A stretch of 64,000 bases of DNA from Flaveria trinervia. Taxonomy: Eukaryota > Streptophyta > Magnoliopsida > Asterales > Asteraceae. Below the pieces are notes generated by a model. It ran no database searches, was not told where the DNA came from, and worked only from the letters and a program-made list of their open reading frames with translations. Positions 1-10,650 of the stretch are shown here, in pieces. The stretch is taken from contig CM046457.1 in assembly GCA_025506515.1 (NCBI GenBank), forward strand, positions 42,243,525-42,307,524, written 5' to 3'. Position 1 is the first letter of the stretch. Every line of letters begins with the position of its first letter. A program made the translations under genes and the position numbers.

Positions 1-1076
1 CACAGATGATATTGCTGAGATGGTCTTGTTTTGGGGAACTCTTAACCCTTTTTGTATGAAGAAACAATCAGATGTATTATGGTTGGTCATATCATAGATT
101 GAATAGTATTTGTTAAAATAGTAGTTTTTGGTGGAATGATTGTTCATATCACAGATTAAGCAGTATTGATTGTAATAGCACTCATTTGTATTGTGATTAG
201 ACATTTCACACATGCCACGATACATTTGTTTGTCTCTTGATGCTGATCTTGATATTGAGGCCTCAATAGATTTAACTATTTTCAACTGAGTCTCAACCTT
301 TGATTTTGTTAGGGAAGCAAAATCAGCCTTTTTAGTAGTTTGTTTCATAACACTACTAGGTTTGTCCTTCCTAGATTGTTTCTACTTCCTAACCCTTCTT
401 CTTACCTCTTTTTCTAATGGATTTACATGTTCTTTATTAAAAAATGTCAAAACTAACCCCTTGCTTTGGGTTTGAAGAATGAGAATCTGACTTGATTTTT
501 GTTTTTGATACTAGTGAAATTCTATTTTTCTTTGTTAGATAAACTTTGTTTGATTTTATTGAATTTTTTGGAGATTTGATCTCACAATCTAAACTGCTTT
601 CAGCAAAGGGTTTCATTGAAATCTCGGTTTTCTTCTTTTCTTAGGAAACTGTAGAAATAAATTTCATATAAGGCACTATGGCTTTGACAGGGCTTCTTGG
701 TTTAATGGCATTCACTATCTTGTTTGAGTACTCTTTGATTTTGATAGGATGGCCTAACTTAATTTTCTCCTCATTTGTTTCAATGTAAACACACGGTTTA
801 TTTTGATGATTAGTGATTTTTGTTACTATTAATTTAGGTTTAATAGTTTTATGTTCAAATTTATTAGACAGAGTGACAGACTCAGCCATGACACTGAAAT
901 TATTATTATATGTTGGGGGTACATGTATTGTATCCAATCCAGGACATATCATTATGCTCCTTCTGTGAATCAAACATCTCTTTCAACTTAGCTAAAGATA
1001 GTTGAAACCTTTCTAGTTTCATTTCAGTAACTGATTGCTTAGCTTTGGATTGAGCTAACTTTTTAGTTAACTTTTC
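1..1076 (-). pseudogene. Copia element M: gag/gag-spacer remnant, broken
   Basis: Read on the minus strand this is a decayed gag-to-protease spacer of a SIRE-like Ty1/copia element. From right to left it shows a coiled-coil-like charged stretch (about 1076-960), then a motif resembling the WIGYN...PP spacer motif also seen in B (about 13430) and C (about 43160), then an open stretch at 973-641, then lysine-rich sequence with stops, and finally three zinc-knuckle-like repeats (219-64). It is cut on the right by the 5' LTR of element A and on the left by the window edge. No LTR or pol domain is visible. The family assignment rests on the spacer motif and zinc knuckles and is an inference. Confidence 0.6.
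64..219 (-). other. Three tandem zinc-knuckle-like repeats with 19-residue period
   Basis: In the frame starting at 240 on the minus strand, three units follow the CX2CX4HX4C pattern at an exact spacing of 19 residues (57 bp); the histidines lie 19 residues apart. Unit 1 has R-x2-C-x4-H-x4-C, unit 2 C-x2-C-x4-H-x4-Y, and unit 3 Y-x2-Y-x4-H-x4-C. Each unit has lost at least one cysteine, so none is a complete zinc knuckle now. Retroviral and copia Gag proteins use such knuckles to bind RNA. Confidence 0.6.
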
Positions 1077-1851
1077 TGTAAAGATTCATATAAGACTGAT
1101 GCAACCCAAGAAATCCAAAGTTTATACTGCATGCATGCACAGAAGTACTAAAGTAGAATGCTTTGAAGTTTTACACTCTGCCTTAGAAAATATTCTTAGT
1201 GTGAGATCTTCAGAAGCCAAGACCAATATCTTCCGAAGCCAAACATGAACTCTTCGAAGCTTTAAAGACAAAATCTTCCAAAGACAACACTTGAAGACAA
1301 ATTTCTTCCAAAGACTATTGAGTACATGCAACTCTGATTGACTCACCAACTTTCACAAGTTGGTGAAAGGTCCATGCTTTTGGTAAACTGTACATTGAGG
1401 TCTTGAGTTTGCTACTTTCTACTTTATGTAGTTTTATCCTTTTGTAATATATTAGGATGTGAGCTATGGCATATCATAGTCACTAGCCAAAACGAAATCT
1501 ACCTTTTAACTCTACATTGATTTTGTTGTTGTCTAGATCATGTATCTAGCCGACCCTCAAAGTATAGCTGGCAGTAGGATATAGTATAAAGTATCTCATC
1601 CCTTTGTAATCTTTAACCCTTTATGCTTTGTAAGCACTTATAAGGAACTTGAGAGCAATCTACAGTATTCTTGAAAACCAAACACTTGTGTTATTGTTAT
1701 TGTTATTGTTCTATTTCTTTATTACCTGTGTTACATAGTATCAAGGTGTGACTGGTTGGTAGTTCCACATTTGATATGTTAGGTGTTCTAAATCAAATCT
1801 TCTCATTGTGTGTTATGTTGTAAGTGACCAACCCCTTAAAACGGTCCTGCA
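1077..1851 (+). repeat. 5' LTR of copia element A
   Basis: It ends with CA at 1851, directly before the PBS. The start at TG 1077 was chosen because the following bases (…AAGACTGATGCAACC) resemble the start of the J LTR (…AAGGCTGGTGCAACC). It contains degenerate CTTCsGAAG words at about 1195-1330, a hairpin-like inverted repeat ACCAACTTTCACAAGTTGGT (about 1344-1363), a weak TATA-like stretch near 1582 and a TGTTAT microsatellite near 1690. The partner 3' LTR is not in the window, so the left edge is uncertain. Confidence 0.6.
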
Positions 1852-1853
1852 AT

Positions 1854-1865
1854 TGGTATCAGACC
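1854..1865 (+). other. Primer-binding site of element A
   Basis: TGGTATCAGACC lies 2 bp after the LTR end. It matches the initiator-tRNA-Met primer site usual in plant copia elements except near its 3' end. Confidence 0.7.
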
Positions 1866-1937
1866 TTTTCACGCTCTTGATTATAAGATTTCACCATCTT
1901 AAGATCCCTCACACACACAAATTACTTAACATCTCAA

Positions 1938-3706
1938 ATGGCAGCTAGTACTAAAGCTAATATGGAAACTGGAACCATGACAAAGTCCCCACTAATCACG
2001 CCTAAAGACTTTGAAACTTGATGCAAAAGAATGGAAGGTCTTATCAAGTCACAAGCCTCCAGCATGTGGGAGTCTGTTGTCTGAGGACCTTACATACCAA
2101 GCACCTCCTTAGCAGCTGGAGGTGGTATGATTCCAAAGGATGTGTTTGATTACATTGATGAAGACAAAAAGAGAGTAGAGATTGATCAGAAAGCCATGAT
2201 AGCCCTTCAGAGTGCTCTTCCAAACTCTGTATATAGAGGTTTCAAGAAATGTAAAATAGCTTAGCAGTTATGGGATGCATTGAAACTAATGTATGAGGGT
2301 TCTACTAAAGCCAAGGAGAACAAGAAGGATCTTCTCAAGCAGCAGCTTGAAAATTCGACTTTTTAAACAGGTGAAATCATGACTCAACAATACTTCAGGT
2401 ATGTTAAGATTATGGACCGTAATGGATGTTGGAGTGAATCTTGAAAACAAGGACATTGTAAGAGAGTTTATGTCCTATCATCCTAGGCAATGGAAACATT
2501 ACTATGTTGTTATCAAGAGAATTTAGAACCTTAAAACTCTTACATTGACTGAGTTGTGTGGTATTCTAAGTGGATACCAGATGGAGATGAACATGCAAGG
2601 TTCATCTGGTAACTCCAGCAATCAGATGACTTCAGCCCTAACAATTCACAAAAGGGTCCTTTCATCACCTTCTCGGAGACACGAAGAGAAATCTACACTC
2701 AAGGAAGCCCATTCCAAGAGACAAGTTCTTCACATGACTTTGGGTCTTCTGATGAAAGCTTAGGCAATTGTATTTTCACCCTTGAAGATATGGACTGTAT
2801 CCATCCAGATAATCTGGAGTACATGGAAATAGTCCAACAGATGGCACTTCTCACTCACAAAGCCAAGAAGTTCTACAAGAGGACAAGAAGGAATTTTCCA
2901 TGCAATACAGCCAATGGCAAGTTTAGGATGGATGAAAGAAAATTCAAGTGTTACAATTGTAACCAAATGGGCCACTTTTCCATGGAGTGCAAGGCACCAA
3001 GAACAAATGGAGGCCAAGGACAAATCAGACCAAACTTGAGTTTTCAGGTGGAAGATGTATCTCCAAACCAAGCAATAATGGTTGACTATGATGAAGCAAA
3101 GCTATTGAAATATCTCTGTACACCTGAATGTATTGCTAAAGTTAATAGATGCAGGTCCTACAACTTAGACATGTGATCTAATCTTGTGTCCCAGAATATC
3201 TTCAAAATCTAATTTCAAAATATCTAAAAATGATTATGAACTAAAAATAGAGGAGTTAGAGAAAACCATTTTAGTTCTTAAACATAAGCACACTAACTAC
3301 AGGACCCAGATGAAAGATCTCATAACCAAGTTGACTGAATGCTAGGCTAAGCTTGTGATCAGCAAAGCCAGGGCAGAAAAATTTGTTCTTGAAGAAGAAA
3401 CCTTCATATGCTCATCCTTGCATGCAAAAGTTTGTTATCAGAATAAGCAGGGACTGGGATGTAGTGAGATAGCACCTCTATGCACCATCTTGTCTATAAG
3501 ATGTCCTAGGTGTGGAACTTGTGAAGATGAGCTTCCTCTCATAAACCCCGTGACTGAAGAGGATAAAGTAGTGATAGTGGAGAATGCCTCTGAGAAGAGT
3601 AAAGAAAAGGATTCTAAGAAGGGTCACTACCCTTTAGAGGAGAGTAAAAATACTATGATGACCAAGTTTATGTGAAAGAACTTCATCAGATAAAGCAAAA
3701 GAAAAT
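1938..3706 (+). pseudogene. gag of element A, first part (UBN2-type Gag), broken
   Basis: Gag is the capsid-forming protein that packages the element RNA. Translation from the ATG at 1938, 86 bp after the LTR end, gives a copia UBN2-type Gag with internal stops within the first 30 codons and several later. A complete zinc knuckle CX2CX4HX4C (C, C, H, C) lies at 2949-2990. Downstream (about 3200-3675) is a charged, coiled-coil-like spacer typical of the long gag-pol linker of SIRE elements. The frame is interrupted at 3711 by insertion of B and resumes at 16329. Confidence 0.75.
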
Positions 3707-3924
3707 CAAAGTGACAGGATCAGTGATCTCAAGTTTGATGGATTAGAGTGTAACGTAGCGGAATAAGATCAAGAATCAGACAAATTATAGCAAGAATTTG
3801 ATATTCGTATGCATTAAGAACAAATACGGTTGTAACGAGAGAATATATTTGTGTGAAAAGGAATGTTTCAATAATATGAAATGTTTCTGCTCAATCATTC
3901 ACCTATTACAATTAGGTTGACACT

Positions 3925-3936
3925 CCTTATATAGAG
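3925..3936 (-). promoter_or_regulatory. TATA box in 3' LTR of B
   Basis: CTCTATATAAGG on the minus strand lies downstream of the word arrays and upstream of the presumed R region. The same box occurs in the 5' LTR near 15738-15749. Confidence 0.7.
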
Positions 3937-4212
3937 TGCAATCACTGCTGATATCATGGGATAGTGACATCTGGCAGATTTATTACATAAATAACTAACA
4001 CTTAACAAAGTACTGAAATGTTCACAACTACTGAGAACATATCAGAGAGTGCTAAGCACAAAATATAAAACTGCTGATGCTAAACTACTGAAACTAAACT
4101 ACTGAAACTAAACTACTGATTACAAAACTACTAAAAAGGGAAAATATAAAACTACTGAAAGAAAACCGTCACAACTACTGAAGAAGACCTCTTCAGCTGT
4201 TGTGACAACGTC

Positions 4213-4590
4213 TGATACTTGGTCTTCAGTACTTGTCTTCAGCATTTGTCTTCAGCACTTGTCTTCAGAACTTGTGTCTTCAGACTTTGTCTTCAGCACT
4301 TTTCTTCAGACTTTGTCTTCAGCACTTGTGTCTTCAGACTTTGTCTTCAGCACTTGTGTCTTCAGACTGTCATCAGCACTTGTGTCTTCAGACTTTGTCT
4401 TTAGCACTTGTGTCTTCAGACTTTGTCTTCAGCACTTGTGTCTTCAGACTTTGTCTTCAGCACTTGTGTCTTCAGACTTTGTCTTCAGCACTTGTGTCTT
4501 CAGACTTTGTCTTCAGCACTTGTGTCTTCAGACTTTGTCTTCAGCACTTGTGTCTTCAGACTTTGTCTTCAGCACTTGTGTCTTCAGCAG
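4213..4590 (-). repeat. 28-bp tandem array in 3' LTR of B
   Basis: About a dozen units of a roughly 28-bp repeat, on the plus strand CTTGTGTCTTCAGACTTTGT followed by CTTCAGCA, with shorter variant units at the left. Each unit holds AGACAAAGTCT (minus strand), a dyad with 4-bp arms. The 5' LTR copy (16030-16265) has fewer units. The array creates long spurious Ser/Cys/Phe/Leu-rich open frames that are not genes. Confidence 0.9.
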
Positions 4591-4656
4591 TTGTTGTGAC
4601 GTCTGTGGGACTTAAAGGTTATTCTGATCCGACTCATTGGTTCTTTTGGTCCAACA

Positions 4657-4670
4657 AACTCCCCCTGAAC
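4657..4670 (-). other. Polypurine tract of element B
   Basis: On the minus strand TCAGGGGGAGTT abuts the start of the 3' LTR. This is the usual copia plus-strand primer site. Confidence 0.75.
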
Positions 4671-4859
4671 CAATGCAGCCAAAACCTTTAACTTTATTGA
4701 GGTCCCACTTATTGTTGGAAAAGACTTCTCTTGATCAGCTTTAGAGAATCGGATCAGCACAGGCCAAGAAGAGGTTTCTAATCATGTGTTTGGCTAAGTA
4801 TGGAGAGGAACTCTGTTTTGGGGAATCTGGATAGAGAGTTGTGATCCCAACCATGAAAC

Positions 4860-7800
4860 CTAATTCCTATTTACGAGTCTGTAAGACTCACGAACATAGG
4901 CCTCAAGGAGAACAACATGTTCCTCCTTGGAGAGTTCTTCTACTCCTCCTTCAAAGAAGAACTCTGGACCATAGTACTCAGATAGGTACTTTACAGTCCT
5001 GCCATTCTTCAACTCCACAATAGTTATCTCCCTATAGACAAATTCATCAGGATAGGTGCCCTAAAGGAGTAACTGGAGCTCATTCTTCTTAATGTCTTCA
5101 AGCTTCTTATATAATAACCCCTTTTTGATCATCTTGTTTTCCAGTAAGGCTTGAGGGGTCATTTTTGATTGATGAGCCTTCTTGAATTCATCGAGTATTT
5201 CCCAAGGTGAGACTACAATGGCCAACATGATTGTAGAGTCTATTGTTTTTCTAACCTAGCCATTGTATCTATGTGGAATGGATCTTTTGTGTATTCTAGA
5301 GCTCACCTTGGGGTCTGGCCATACTCTCACTCTCTCTTTTTGATACTGAAATGTGTGTCTGAGAGTGTACAACCTCTGAGCATGCCCTTTCATGGCTTGT
5401 ATAGATGATGACTGGGGAAATTCCTTGTCAACCATCTTCAGTAGTTGCTCATCGTGCTGCTTCTGCTGTTCTTCATCTTCTATTTTGACTCTAACCATTT
5501 CCCTTTGTGAGTCAGGTGTGATCATGAGTTGACTCCTGGGTTCTGGTACCCTTAGAACAGCAGAGAGTGGCAGACTATCATCTTCATCATCTTCTTCTAT
5601 CCTCAACACCCTTCTCCTCCTTCTAGGTGCATCACTGGATGATGGTTGGGTTGGTTTTTGTGGTAAAGGAATTGGTTTTGAGGGTTGAGCATGTTTGGAT
5701 TTGAGTTTTGAGATTGGTTTGGAGATTTGAGGGGTAGGCTGTTTTTGAGTGGGTGATTGGGAACGTTGTTCAAGCATTTTGGTTGCAAGTTTGGCTTTTG
5801 TGAGTTTTTCCATTTCAAGCCTTTTCCCAGCTCCAGCCTCATCAAGTGCTTCAATAATTATCCCCTTATGAAATTGCTCAGACAGACAGATTCTGGTGGC
5901 TATAGCCAGAATGCTGTCTCTGGTCCATGAACGAATCTCCATCAGTGATCTTCCTAAATATTTGGCTATGAATCAAATCATGATCTCCAATCTCTCTTTC
6001 TCCAGCACACTGTACCCAACCCATCTGTTTTGGATTTCATTTACTTCCAACCTCCTGATCTCACTGTCTAGTTTGGCTATATCAAAGTCTTGATTGAAGA
6101 GTTGCTTAATGATTTTGTCCATGGATCGGCTGTGTGCTTCATCTGCATCTTTTATCAGCTCCTCCAAGGATTTTTCTTCAGCATTCTTTTGATCACCAGC
6201 ACTTTTCTTTCTTTTGTAAGTGATCAGTTGTTGTTCCTTTTCCTTCTCCAACTCCTTGGTTTTCTCTTGTGCCTTCTCATCCTCAGTTCTTTTTCTTTTC
6301 TTTTCTTTCACTGCTGTACTCTCCCCCTTTTTGGATGCATTGGTTGCAGGGGTTTGTACCGCAGAAAGTTTCTTGTGCACAGCATCATCAATGAGTGGTT
6401 GTAGACTTGAGGAGATCCTCTCATCAATGGCTTTATGAACAATGTCATTGATGATGGGAGTGATGAGAGGTAAGGATTGTTGGAATGCAGCAACCATCTG
6501 CTCAGGGGGGTTCTGTCCCTGAAAGATAGTGCCAAAGGCAGAGGCTGGAGGCTCAGTGAAGTGAAAGGGTGAAGTGTTTTGGGGACCTTCGAATGAAGGT
6601 GCCATCTGTGGGTTAGTGGGGGTAGATGGACTTACATCCTGAGACTTCTTGGCAAGCAGTTCTTGTAGTCTGCTTACCTCAGCCTCTAGGATGGTGTTGT
6701 GGGCTAGAACATCATAGAAAAAGCCTAGGTCATCATCAGCAGATGTTGAATCACCTGACCTCCTGCTTGTAGCAGGATGTACATGCACCGGGTGTAGACC
6801 AGTTTTAGCATGTGCCCCTTTTTCTTGGAACTGGGGACTTCCAGCCTCAGGACGATGTCCTTCATCAGCTGTTGCCTCTGGTGAGGTCTTAGCTATGTTA
6901 CCAGCATCAGTCTGATCATGTGCTGATTCAGAAGAGGTGGCAGCCTCACCAGATGTTCGTATCTGCATATCCACACCAGGAGATAGAACAGTTAAAACCT
7001 GGTGCTGTGGGTTGTCAGAAGCATGTTGATCCTCTTCCTCAATTGATGTGGTTCTCCCCTTTGTTGGTGTTTGTTGGGGAGGAGGAGAGGCATGCAGCTG
7101 AGTCAGCATGTTTGCAATTATAATGGTTGGACTTTAGGGGGCATTGCTTGGGGAGAGGGGATAGAAGCTGATTGCATCCAGGGAGAGGGATGCTCTTCAA
7201 TGATAACCTCCTCAAGTGAGAGAGGTCTCAATAATATGGTTCCCCTGAAGTGGTTGCAACAGGATCCTTTTGAGAGGATACCTGTGCGGCTGTTGCTGGT
7301 TGAGTCTTTAACAATACTGGAGGGTTTGAACCAGTAGCTTTATCCTGTTTAGGTGGTACAGGAGCATCTTCAGGGGACTCATCTCCCTGAATAGCTGTTT
7401 TGGGGCGTTTGGTTTTTGGTTTGGTGGGGACTCCGGATCTGGTGGTGGAAGCTGTGGGTTCCCTCTGCTTAGGTTTTAGCATTCGGGCAGCTTCTTTGAG
7501 AGTGAGGTCTGAGTTGTGCCTGGAGTATATCTCAGCCAAAACAGCTGGTGCAGGGACTCCAAGGCCAACAAGGCCATCAGATTTTAATTCATTTAAAATA
7601 ATGGCCATCAGAAACATGGGATATAATAACCAGCGGTTTGCCACAGGTTTCTGAGCCAAGTTCTTTATTTCTAGAAACATGATTTCAGAGAAATTTAGCG
7701 GTTGGTGTTCTAGAATAGAATACAATACCTGTTGCCATTGGGATGACATTTGATCCCAAGAGGATGTATTTGAAGCTAAGCATACATTTACCATGTGAAA

Positions 7801-8212
7801 GATAAGTTTTTCAGCATCATGGAAATGTTTCTTCAGAATAGTTGTAGCCCGAAGATCACCTTCATACCCATTATTGATAAAGGACATATCCATTGTGCCC
7901 TTTGGGTATTCAGTCATAGTGGTGGAGTCATGTAAGTGTAATGCCTGACGAATGATGTCGGTTGTAACAACCACTGGTTTCTGGTTGACGAGGGACCGAA
8001 CAGAGATTTGGCCAGTAGACTCATCAGTATGAACAAAAACATTTGACCAGAATTGACTGAGAGATTCAGGGTAGATGGTCGGATTCAAGAGAAAGGTTGC
8101 GATATGGGGAATCCACCATTAGGTCAATGGCATTATCAAATTTGTTCCAGAAAGCCAACTTGGTAAGGTATGCAACGTAGTTGTGTCGTGGTTTTAGGCT
8201 CATGGTTGCCAT
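4860..8212 (-). pseudogene. ORF3 (extra, post-pol frame) of element B, broken
   Basis: This frame follows pol in the position called env-like in SIRE elements. The start at 8212 was chosen because it opens with the MAxMxLKPRHNxVA-like motif shared with C (48130) and D (56781). The N-terminal domain (to about 7560) includes GYEGD at about 7870 and an NL...YPMFL motif near 7630. An acidic Ser/Pro/Thr-rich linker follows, then a short coiled coil (about 6720-6650), a KEKKRKR basic cluster (about 6300) that looks like a nuclear localisation signal, and a conserved C-terminal domain ending at the TAG at 4860-4862. A frameshift lies near 8090 and others near 7200 and 5250. I see no convincing transmembrane segment. 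Function unknown; such ORFs are often mis-named in plant annotations. Confidence 0.7.
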
Positions 8213-8270
8213 TTTTGAAAGTATGAAGGTCAGAAGAACGGCTAATGGAACGTTTGAGAAGAAGACAGGT

Positions 8271-8280
8271 ATTTATAGGT
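8271..8280 (-). promoter_or_regulatory. TATA-like box upstream of ORF3 in B
   Basis: ACCTATAAAT (minus strand) lies about 60 bp before the ORF3 ATG and directly downstream of the word array in the spacer. A pyrimidine-rich tract ending in CAG (AG at 8296-8297) lies just upstream, so a 3' splice site is an alternative reading. Element C has the same arrangement. Confidence 0.45.
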
Positions 8281-8289
8281 TAGGATAGG

Positions 8290-9062
8290 AAAAGGCTGAA
8301 AGAAAACTACTGAAGGTTTTGGTGTGGTCATCAGCTGTTTGAAACTACTGATGACGTGGTATTAACCTTCAGAGGTTTAAAACGACTGACAGTGGTGGTG
8401 TTGTCATTAGTTTTTATAAAACAACTGAAGACGTTTTGACCATCAGACGTTGAAACAGCTGAAGTCTTGGTGTTAACCATCAGTAGTTGTGAAACTACTG
8501 AAGGTCTTGGTTTTGACTTCAAATGATGTAAACTGAGGACTTGGTGTTTGTCATAAGTAGTTGTGAAACTACTGAAGACAGTGGTTTTGTCATCAGTTGT
8601 TGTAAACAGCTGAAGACTTGGTGTTAGTCTTCAGTAGTTGTAAACTACTGAAGACATAGTTTTGGTTTCAGTTGTTTTAATGAAACAGTAGTTGTATAAA
8701 CGACTGAAGAGAAATTTCTCATCAGCTGTTTTCGTCAATTCATAGCTTTTCAGCTGTTTCAGTCTGACCTCCCCACTTACTCATCAGACTTAGATCTGAT
8801 TTTCAGACGTTTCATTGGTCATCAGTACTTATCTGCATTTCTGACATCAGTAGTTGTAGCTACATCAGCTGTTGTGACTACATCAGCTATTGTAACTACA
8901 TCAGCTGTTTTAACAAATAAAGTACTTGAGTACTGAGAAGTTACTTAAGCTCCAGTAGTTTTAAAAACTTCTGAAGGGAGGATAACTTCAGTACTTATAT
9001 ATGACAATAATAAACTAATGATCATCAGTACTTGTGAGCTGAGATCATCAGTAGTTGTCACT
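8290..9062 (-). repeat. Array of CAGTAGTT / AACTACTG hairpin words between pol and ORF3 of B
   Basis: This 0.75-kb non-coding spacer is filled with degenerate copies of CAGTAGTT, CAGCTGTT and their complements, alternating with CTTGGTnTT linkers. Many copies are paired as short inverted repeats, for example CAGTAGTTGTGAAACTACTG near 8482 (8-bp arms). The same words occur in the B LTR and in its gag-spacer (about 13000-13270). No open frame of interest is present. Confidence 0.85.
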
Positions 9063-10640
9063 TATTCTAGCTGCCAGCATACCAAGCCTTAGCACTAGGT
9101 TTTGGAAAGTTGTGCTATCCAAGGGCTTAGTGAAAATGTCTGCAAGCTCATCAGCACTAGGAACAAATTTTGGATCAATCAGACCTTTTTCAAAACAATC
9201 TCTAATAAAATGGTGTCTGATTTCAATATGTTTAGTCCTAGAGTGCTGGACAGGATTCTTGACAATACAAAGAGCTGAAGAGCTGTCCATTAACAATGGG
9301 GTCTTAGTCTCTGTTATGCCATAATCCAATAATGGTTTTGAAGCCAGAGTACCTGAGATGTACACCTTGCAGCAGCAATGTACTCTGCTTCAGTAGTTGA
9401 TGTAGCAACTAAGGTCTGCTTCTTACTCTGCCAAGAAATCAAGTTGTTGCCTAAGAATTGGCATCCTCCAGAAGTGGACTTTCTTGTCAACTTACACCTG
9501 CATAGTCACTGTCAGAAAAAGCAACTAATTTACCAGAATGTCTAGTAGAATACCATAAACCTAGAGATGGAGTGCCTTGCAGATATCTAAAGATCCTCTT
9601 GACTGCAATCAAATGAGACTCCTTAGGTGCAGCCTGAAATCTAGCACAAACACATGTAGCAAACATAATATCTGGTCTAGAAGCTGTTAAGTACATCAAG
9701 GACCCAATCATACATCTGTAAGTGTTTCATCAACCACTTTACCTTTCAGATCTGTATCCAGTTGTGTGGTGTTGCACATGGGAGTAGAACAGGGCTTACA
9801 GTTTTGTAAATCAAACTTTTCCAAAAGATCTTTTGTGTATTTGGACTGATGAATGAAAATTCCATCAGCCTTTTGTTTGATTTGCAAACCCAGAAAGAAC
9901 TGTAATTCTCCGATGGCACTCATTTCAAACTTCTGTTGCATCAACTTTGTAAAGGCATCACACAACTGTGGATCAGAGGATGCAAAAATAATATCATCTA
10001 CATAATTTGAACAAGTAGATTTTGCTGCCCACTTTCTTAATGAATAAAGTCTTATCTATGGAGCCTCTAGTGAATTATTTTCCAGAAGAATGTTTGATAA
10101 TGTCTCATACCAGGCTCTAGGAGCTGGTTTCAACCCGTAGAGAGCCTTATCAAGCTTATACACCCAATTAGGATGTTTATTGTCCTCAAAACCTGGTGGT
10201 TGACATACATAAACCTCTTCTTTAATTTTCCCATACAAAAGCACTTTTGACATCCATTTTAAAAACTTTAAGGTTTGATAAGCAGCATAAGCTAAAAACA
10301 ATCGAATTGCTTCCAGTCTGGCTACAGGGGCAAAGGTTTCATTATAATCAATACCTTCCTCTTGTGAAAACCCCTGTACAACCAGTCTGGCCTTGTTCTT
10401 AACAATAAGCCCATTTTCATCAGTTTTGTTCCTAAACACCCATTTAGTGCCTATTGCAACTTACCTGGAGGTAGAGGAAGCAGTTCCCACACTTGCTGTT
10501 TCTTGAACTAAAGAAGCTCAAGTTGCATGGCTTCAACCCATCCATTGTCCCTTAAAGCAATGTGATAGTTCTTTGGCTCTTGCTGACTAATGAAGAGCAT
10601 AGAAGCATAAATTTGACAATTGACTTCTTGTTGACACGCT
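9048..10640 (-). pseudogene. Reverse transcriptase-RNase H of element B, broken
   Basis: The RT begins near 10640 and RNase H ends near 9048. RT landmarks include the GFSQEEGIDY-like and PPGFED stretches (10439-10056). The [12 protein letters not shown] block is garbled by compensating shifts, and the YVDD catalytic box is destroyed by a one-base loss near 9995-10006, where C reads intact. RNase H landmarks are the SDSDYAG block near 9500, the STS.AEY block and the [13 protein letters not shown] block near 9210. The C-terminus is shifted relative to C. RT copies RNA to DNA and RNase H removes the RNA template. Confidence 0.85.
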
Positions 10641-10650
10641 AGCATTGATA

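Larger units (their letters stand above)
3712..4656 (-). repeat. 3' LTR of element B (945 bp)
   Basis: It runs on the minus strand from TGTTGGACC (4656) to GATCCTGTCA (3712) and matches the 5' LTR at 15525-16323 along its whole length. It is about 146 bp longer than its partner, mainly because the 28-bp tandem array is longer. It also holds runs of AAACTACTG words (about 4000-4190). Confidence 0.93.

Noticed and set aside
4202..4691. Overlapping open frames rich in Ser, Cys, Phe and Leu (and the similar ones at 16015-16391)
   Set aside because: They are translations of the 28-bp LTR tandem array, open in several frames because of its simple composition, not genes.
5896..6438. Plus-strand open frames with hydrophobic Phe/Leu/Ser stretches that look like membrane proteins
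   Set aside because: They are antisense to the lysine/glutamate-rich linker of B ORF3; the minus frame is the conserved one.
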